Source: Apoda limacodes
Taxonomy: Eukaryota; Arthropoda; Insecta; Lepidoptera; Limacodidae
Direction of reading: 5' to 3'
Assembly (NCBI GenBank): GCA_946406115.1
Contig: OX291549.1
Coordinates: forward strand, 18,499,901-18,563,900
DNA: 64,000 nt
Under the pieces are notes generated by a model that saw only the letters and a program-made list of their open reading frames with translations, was not told the origin of the DNA and did no database searches. The translations under genes were made by a program, and so were the position numbers. Shown here piece by piece: positions 57,571-64,000 of the stretch (the first letter of the stretch is position 1; each line of letters begins with the position of its first letter).

Positions 57571-58782
57571 CATTGGCCTGCAAAAGAAGGTATAACAGTT
57601 TTTAAATTGAAGTTTCTAATAAACTTTTAAACTTAGACACTTGAAATAAAGACAACATTTAGAACAGATAAAAAAGATTTTTTGAACATAAGTTTATTTT
57701 ACTTGACTTAATGTTTTTAACAAAAATGAAACATAAAAACAGAAAGTAGCCATTTTCACTGAATGGCAAAAACTTATAAAACCCTGAGAAAGGTGTTTGT
57801 AGCATTAAAATCACCTTTTTAATAACTGGTACTCCTCTGGTACTGGTAATAACCTCCTCTGGCTCTGATCACAGCTTCGAGTCTCTTTGGTATACTGAAG
57901 ACGAGGTTTCGGAGACAATGTAAGGGGATATTCTCCCATTCTTCCATCAGGGCCTGAGGGTTTGCGTCGTCTGACCAGGCCTCCGGGCTCATCCCAAGCG
58001 TGTTCGATCGGGTTCAGGTCAGGACTTCTTGATAGCCAGGCGATCAAGTTGATATCAACCTCCTGAATGTACTCTTGTACGACCTGAGCGTTGTGAGACC
58101 GGGCGTTATCTTGTATTAGAATTGATCCATCACCCATATTTACTAGATATGGTTCTGCATGCTCATTAAGGATCTCTTGAGCATATTCACCCTGGTCAGA
58201 GTACCATTTTCTATGGCCACTAACTGTGTGCATCCTTCCGAAGAGATGCCAGCCCATACGTGTACAGAGCCCCCACCGTATTGGACTCTTTCTGCAAAGC
58301 AGGCTTGAGCATATCGCTCACCAGGCCACCTCTAGACTTTCACCTTCTTTTTCTTCGTACCTTTGTTTCACTTTGAAGACCGTTCTTAATGTCACACCCA
58401 CCATTGTTGCAGCACGACGCATACTGATGCCTTGTTCCAGATGTGACATAATTCTTGCACATCCTTCAGGTGAAAGAGGTATGATAATTAATGTTTACGT
58501 GCTGAAGATTCCTTGGCTTATGAATTAAATGTAAATGATCAAAAAACAAATGCGAAAACAAAAGCAGCAAGGTAAAGGTAAAAAAGATAAAGTATTACAG
58601 CATTTGAAAAGGGAACGTTTTTCTTTTTTGTTTATTTTTTCAGCCATCATTTAAAAGGAGGTTGTCAAAAAGGAGTTTTTATATAAAACACTAAATTTTC
58701 TACATAATGCTTTTTATTTCAAGTTACTAATTTAAATAGAACAGAAGTTTATCAGTGTTATAGCTTCTTTTGCAGGCCAGTG
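57571..58782 (-). mobile_element. Tc1-type transposon, internally deleted
   Basis: CATTGGCCTGCAAAAGAAGG at the left matches the inverted right end CACTGGCCTGCAAAAGAAGC; the TIRs run about 28 bp. TA follows on the right (58783-58784) and a mutated TG stands at the left (57569-57570). At 1,212 bp it is shorter than a typical 1.6-kb Tc1 element. Confidence 0.9.
57811..58485 (-). pseudogene. Tc1-type DD34E transposase, deleted and frameshifted
   Basis: Minus strand: PLSPEGCARIMSHLEQGISM and RRAATMVGVTLRTVFKVKQR form the N-terminal helix-turn-helix; then ERYAQACFAERVQYGGGSVH and VWAGISSEGCTQLVAIENG; then, in another frame, ILIQDNARSHNAQVVQEYI, WLSRSPDLNPIEHAWDEPG. The second Asp (in QDN) and the Glu (in PIEHAWD) are 34 residues apart, as in DD34E Tc1 enzymes. 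The segment with the first catalytic Asp is deleted between the HTH and ERYAQ, so the enzyme cannot work. Confidence 0.9.
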
Positions 58783-58862
58783 TATATATCCAAATTTTCA
58801 TAGCTACAGCAGCTATGAATCTCACGCCGATAACCGACTTTAGTGGAGCCGCAGGCAAAAGC

Positions 58863-60976
58863 CAGGTTTCTAGAAAGATAATAGTTTCTGATACATCATC
58901 GCAAAGATATCAAGAACTATGTCAATATTTACAATTACGAATGTTAGCGAAGATCGCAGGTATAACAGAGTAGATAACAGTGTGCTAAGTGATTGCGTTC
59001 GTATTGTCACGATTTGGTTCATTTGCTACTACCAGAAGAAGCCAGTTAGTGGAGTTGGTGTTCGTTTTAAGCCAAAAATGCTGTCATTTATTAAGAATTA
59101 TATATATCTTATGTTATAATATATAACGTGTCTGTTGATACGATACTACAGTGAATTAAAACAAAAATAAATGTGTAAATGAGTTAACTACAGATCAAAT
59201 AATCGATTAGCTCGAAAACATATGTCACTTGCAATAATGAAAAAGTTTAGAAAATTATGTGCTAAAAAGGATTGGTCAAACAATTTAAACTTTGAAGCAA
59301 CTGGTAAGTAGGAACAATATTATTTATAAGAACTACAATCTATATTTGAGTGTTTTGAAGTTATTGCAAATGTTAATTCGTAATTTGCCATTAAGAATTT
59401 AATATCTGTAATTCTAGATATATAAGTATTATATCTATAGAACAGCTTTAAACAAGTTTGCAAACGTATTTGCTAAGGCTAGTACCTATGATAAAGGTAA
59501 CAAGTGTGTTTTCTACGCTAAGGACATAATAATATACACTGAATAAAATGTTTTGTTAAATTTACCCAACTCGCTGACGTATTATTAAACTTAGCCGTTA
59601 GATTAACAGAAATAAAAAGGGTGAGATTGAAATATAGTTTCATCGTGGTGGTATGGCGATCTTAACCAAAGTTTACTGTTAAAACAACCAAAAAATAACA
59701 ATACTTTTTGGTTGTTGAATATACAAATATTAAACAGAACTTAAAACAACATTTTTTGTAAGTAAACATTATTATATCCTTTCTTTTATTCAAAAGTAAA
59801 ATACGCTAAGTTTACAAAGTACATATCTACGATTTCATTTTAACGGAACATAATATTTTATTTTTCTGATAAATATTGTTGTAAGTACAAGAAAGTTTGA
59901 AGAAGGCATATGGGATATCATGTAAATATCTTTTAGCATAATTAACCAAAGATAACCTTTTAAAAATACATAATTGCTTTAAGTAAATCTAACTAAAGTT
60001 TTTCTCATTCACAATATTTATTTCAGTGCAACTTATAGGTTACATAGAAACTTTGTCATATCTAAAAACAACTGATTTAAAACAAATAGGTTCTATAATG
60101 TATTTTCCATATAACCATTTATAATACAAACAGTTTCTTTTACTAAAACAACCTGGGGTATCACCTACCGTTATAATAGTCCGTTCAATTTAGCCATTCG
60201 AAGCTACCTAAAATCCCACCAAGCTGAAAATCAGTAAGATTGTTTGAAATATGAATAAAATTAAAATTTGAAAGTTCCAAATCTTTCCCCTATATGGATT
60301 TTTTTTTATTCAGGGTCAAAGGTCGAAAACATGAGTTTTTCGCGATTTTCACCAAAACGGTAAGTAAGGTAGTAGTGAAATATGGCCAAAGTAAATCTAC
60401 AAGCCTTATATTGTGGAAACGTCGGGTCGAATGGTTTTTTACAAACCGCAAGCGGGGTAAAAAGATCCTGGTAGAAGCTAAAAGAATAACAATTTGGAAG
60501 CATGGCTTTTAAGAGATAATTAAAGCAATCAAAGAAAGAAACAACAAAATTGTAGTTTTTCTAATTTATTTTTTATCGAAAAAAGGCTACAAAAACTTTT
60601 TAACAAAAAATTAAACCAACTTAAGAAAACAAAAAGGAAAAAATAAAATAAATCTTTTTGATAACTAAATTCCTAAACTATGTAAATAACTTACTTTTAG
60701 TCAGCGCATTTTGCAGTCGAATCCAAGTTGAATTATCTGTTTTTAAAAGTTATTTTAAAAACAGATATATTTAAATTATCTATGTTGATTTCTTTGTTTG
60801 GCGCCAACTCAAAATTATTTACTTACATTAGTTTAGGAGCTTTGGTAACTGTCATTAAGACTCAAAAGACTTATTCTATTTTTCCTTTTTCATTAATAGT
60901 GTAGGTAAGCCTGAAAAAATAAGAAAACAAAAAAATTGTAGGTGTCAAATCAATCATCGCCTATATTCATACCCTT
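58863..60976. other. No gene seen; hairpin and isolated splice-like signals
   Basis: 59230-59310 reads MSLAIMKKFRKLCAKKDWSN and is followed by GTAAGT; 60307-60362 lies between TTCAG and GTAAGT. Neither matches a known family, so both are left as chance or unknown exons. A perfect 15-bp stem with a 4-nt loop (ATCTGTTTTTAAAA arms) is at 60734-60767. Confidence 0.4.
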
Positions 60977-61039
60977 AGTGCCTTTTCACTGTTCAGCCTG
61001 TTGGCGAAGTGTGGTTGCCGGAACGTGTGAAAAGGCACT
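60977..61039. mobile_element. Tiny inverted-repeat element (63 bp)
   Basis: AGTGCCTTTTCAC (60977-60989) and GTGAAAAGGCACT (61027-61039) are perfect inverted repeats around a 37-bp core. Confidence 0.5.
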
Positions 61040-61304
61040 CAGGTATGGTTTTTTTTCAATTAAAATGGGACTAAGTAAAGTATACTTTTGTTTGTCGTCG
61101 ATTAAAAAGTAACGCATGCTAAACCACATTAATATTTAGTCACTAGTCACGCTTAAGTAAATTAACACCACAAATTAATTTTACAATTTTAGGTTTTTTT
61201 CGTATGATCTTACCATTAAACAAAAATACCCTCAGAATAGATGTTATTTATGCAAAGTACCTAAGGCCATTTTGACCAAGGCAATTTACAATTTCATAAC
61301 TTTT

Positions 61305-61985
61305 AGGGTGCCGTACCTCAAAATGAAAAAAGGAAACTTTATAGGATCACTTTGTTGTCCATCTGTCTGTCAAGACCCTTTTTCTCAGGAACGCATAAAG
61401 GTATCAAGTTGAAATTAATATCAAACACTCAAGTCTACGGTCACTTGAAGTTGTAAAGAAATTATTCTTCTATGTCAATATAATAAAAAAATATTACCAA
61501 AATTCGGTCATTCTTGTCGCATATGGTGACACGAATAAATCAACACCTATGTTACTTCCCGTTGACCTAGAATCATGCAATTTGGCAAGAAACAAAATTT
61601 TACATCGCACATATAAAAAAAAAACCAAAACTGATAGTTAAAGAATAAACCTGTGACACTTGATCTCACCATGGAAGAACTATCTACGAGGGGAGATCAA
61701 AAAGTAATGATACCTAATCGGATATTTCTAGTATTCAAAAAATCTAAAAAAATAGAGAGCTTGCTAAAACCTTCAGTTGTAGGTACAGGTTAAAGATATT
61801 TAAACACACAGTCACATTTTGAGACTTCTTTCATTTTATGTCAAGTCAGAGCCGTCATCAAAATTTCTGCATGAAAAATGTTTTATATCGATTTATTACT
61901 ATTTTATGATCACCCCTTGTACATGTAACAAGTTTGTACGGAACCCTAAGTGCGCGAGCCAGACACGCGTTTGGTCTGTTTTTAT
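61305..61985 (-). mobile_element. CGGCCAAGTGCG-type element, inverted copy
   Basis: Left end 'agggtgccgtacct' is the inverted 3' end; 'gtccatctgtctgtcaagac' follows; right end 'gtacggaaccctaagtgcgc' then 'gagccagacacgcgttt' is the inverted head. Confidence 0.65.
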
Positions 61986-63111
61986 GAATGTCTGAAAGTA
62001 ACATAATGTATATCTTAATCCATCTAAACAAAAAAACTTGAAGTTATATACTTCTACTGCTCCTCAATAAACAATTCTTTCTTTACTTTCATTTTTGCCA
62101 CGAAAATATTCGGACATTTAATAAGTTGTACATGGAAATAATTCACAACAAAATTATACACGAAATAAAAGAGCTTACACGTTACACGCTTACTTTAACT
62201 CTTTATTAACTTAATTTTTTTCGACTAATAATGACTTCATGTTAAACATGTGATTAGCTAGATTAGTATTTCGAAAGTCGTGAATTAATCTGAGGAAAAT
62301 TTACTTATAATACAAGGCGTTCTAAATTTTCACAGAATATTTCTAATAATATAAAACCTTACAAAGTAGGTTATTTGATGTTACTTAAATCTCGTTTCGT
62401 CCCAGTTTTTTTAAATGTTCCGGTCAATATATACAATTTTTACGCAAAAATTACAAATACACTAATACAATTGGACCTGTAAGAGGACGATTAAAAAAAA
62501 AAGCGAAAATACATACTTTTTTACACCACATTTTACCCCTAGGGCAGGATTTTCCAAAAATAAGTGATTTAAGGCAAAAGACAATAACAGAATTTTGAAC
62601 ACAATAACACTAATTTTGCCGTGAGAAATCTGGTACTCAAATACAGCGGCAGAGCCTAGATCTTCAAGCGGCTCATTATGTACAAGTGAAATTAAGAACT
62701 GAAAAACCCTAACTTAACAAACCTTATTTAGAAAAAAAATAAGGAATTTCGTCTACCACTTTTAGGGTCCATAATATGATGCTTTTGTCCAAAATACCTT
62801 TGGTTTTACTATTCATGTACGTCGCCACACATTAGGATTGCCATTTAAGTTCAGTGCGATCTCAATGGAGCTCGTGGCCTCAGACAGTTTATTGGCCACT
62901 AGCTCGACGAATATCCACCAATTATTCTTTATTAGTCACTGAAGTGGACTATTCTCTAAGTCTCCTTTTCCAAGAAGAGCTTAGGCCTGTGTCCCTGTAA
63001 TGGCACATATATTTCTAATGGCTGAGGTATCTCTCATTCAGTTCACTATCTCATTTATGTTGTGTATCATTTCCAGTTGATCGGACGAGTGGATGTTGGT
63101 ATAAATAAATA
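61986..63111. other. No gene; repeat scrap at ~62860-63010
   Basis: On the minus strand 'acacaggcctaagctcttc' and 'gagacttagagaatagtcca' resemble the lepidopteran phrase 'aggccttagtccaccacgct' of RTE-type tails. Confidence 0.4.
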
Positions 63112-63210
63112 TCCATTTTTTTTTTATACCACTAAGGTGGCAAACGAGCTTGCGGTCCGCCTGATGGTAAGCGCTCACCGCAGCCTATGAACGCTTGCAA
63201 CACCTAAGAA
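63112..63210 (-). mobile_element. LINE tail (AAGGTGG family)
   Basis: Poly-T, 'ataccactaaggtggcaaac', 'gcggtccgcctgatggtaag', 'gcctatgaacgcttgcaaca': the 3' end only, 5'-truncated within about 100 bp. Confidence 0.85.
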
Positions 63211-64000
63211 CACCACTCTATGACTAAGAGAGATCTATTGATCTACTAGCAAAAGAGCCTATTATCTTGGAAACCGCTAAAATGATGTTTACTAAACATA
63301 ACTAAGAACCATTGCGGATACCAGCATTGATATCGGTTCATCCGATGCCACAGACCAAGAAGACTCCCAATCACTTTTAACTTTAGATTAAAATTTTAAT
63401 TTAATATATAACACGCTTTCGTTTTTGGGTTGGTGGTTGAAACAGTTCTGCCAGACAGATTGACAGATTAAATCCAAGCTCAAACGTTAGAAACTAAAGT
63501 CTTAAAAATGTCAATGGTTTAACCAGTTCAACGTAGCGCTCAACTTCAACTTTTAAGTTTATTATTCCCTTAAGGGATGAAACGAGATACATGTGTTAGG
63601 GAAATAAGATACAAGTATGACTTTCATCTGCTGGCAGAAAGTTGATAATATTCTGTTTTCGCATAATCTCGTGTCTTAGACCGAAACGATATTAAAAGCT
63701 AATATATTTTGTAAATGGAGTAACTGATTTGCATATTTAAAGCCCGTGCTGCCATTAAGGAGTGGTAACTGCCATGCTTTTATTAATATGTACCCATGGG
63801 GATTAAGTTCCTGTGCCTCTAGAGATTGTTCAAGAAGTTAATATATTTTAAGAGTATCAAGTGAAAGGTCCTTGAAAGCCGGAGGTTGTTGTTGTTGAAT
63901 TTATGATGGTAGTTTCTTATAAATAGTTTCTCTAAATTGCGAAAAATTAAATCAGTAATATTTAGTCGCACATACAATTTTTTCATTTCTTATAGGTAGT
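63211..64000. other. No gene seen
   Basis: Anonymous AT-rich sequence to the window end. Confidence 0.5.

Larger units (their letters stand above)
57405..58862 (+). mobile_element. Helitron-like element split by a Tc1 insertion
   Basis: Left part 57405-57570 ('aataaaggcgaaagtctgtt', 'aagtttttgcaagaataact') and right part 58783-58862 ('catagctacagcagctatga', 'ggagccgcaggcaaaagcc') are the two halves of the family at 44595, where 'gcaggaataactata' is continuous. The end is mutated (AGCCAGG for AGCTAGT). Confidence 0.65.

Noticed and set aside
59230..59313. MSLAIMKKFRKLCAKKDWSN followed by GTAAGT, exon-like
   Set aside because: Too short and no known family; a six-base donor match is frequent by chance.
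60307..60365. TTCAG ... GTAAGT bounded segment resembling a 47-bp exon
   Set aside because: The wording resembles a dispersed repeat and the frame has no motif.
1..64000. Search for a prokaryote-like system (CRISPR, toxin pair, phage cluster)
   Set aside because: No evenly spaced short repeats with unique spacers, no compact operons and no ribosome-binding-site pattern; the DNA is clearly eukaryotic.

Overview
The window is AT-rich, gene-poor eukaryotic DNA, most likely an intergenic or long-intron stretch of a lepidopteran (moth or butterfly) genome. The evidence is the repeat content: a tRNA-derived SINE, the dispersed element that opens CGGCCAAGTGCGAGTC and closes TACGGAACCCTAAA, the LINE tail reading TACCACTAAGGTGGCAAAC, RTE, Jockey and CR1-like LINEs, and non-autonomous elements ending near CAAAAGCTAGT. 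The species cannot be named from sequence. No rRNA gene, functional tRNA gene, CRISPR array or bacterial-type operon was seen.

Layout. 1-13 kb: small repeats, a pair of inverted copies of one repeat (890-1265 and 4152-4525) around a TA-flanked MITE, an RTE fragment, two SINEs, and long anonymous stretches. 13.6-15.5 kb: a degenerate Jockey/CR1-group LINE abutting a mariner-type transposase remnant. 18.3 kb: a 34-bp-period minisatellite. 21-23 kb: a degenerate RTE LINE. 24.2-24.9 kb: a decayed tyrosine-recombinase-like coding exon that keeps a GTAAGT donor, with a palindromic MITE inside the apparent intron. 27.3 kb: a GIY-YIG remnant of a Penelope-like element. 28.1 kb: a GC-rich exon-like islet. 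29.8-30.6 kb: a Helitron-like repeat with internal ~190 bp units. 31.47-31.70 kb: the best host-gene candidate, a possible first exon of a DUF1772-like membrane protein.

33.1-34.14 kb: a young Jockey insertion with a 10-bp target-site duplication. 35.09-37.90 kb: a large palindromic element whose left arm was invaded by a hAT element (35134-36063) with an 8-bp duplication; the matching right arm keeps the empty site. 38.0-38.7 kb: unrecognised coding-like sequence. 39-45 kb: MITEs and dispersed repeats. 45.45-47.0 kb: a LINE that carries the common AAGGTGG tail at its 3' end. 48-50.4 kb: two related tail copies. 52.75-56.5 kb: the best-preserved TE, a CR1/L2-group LINE whose ORF2 is broken by one in-frame TAA and which keeps the end of an esterase-type ORF1. 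57.4-58.9 kb: a Tc1-type element nested in a Helitron-like repeat. The last 5 kb hold only scattered repeats.

No set of cooperating host genes is visible. The window mainly records successive and nested transposon insertions of different ages. Family names for TE proteins come from motif recognition by eye; no database search was run.
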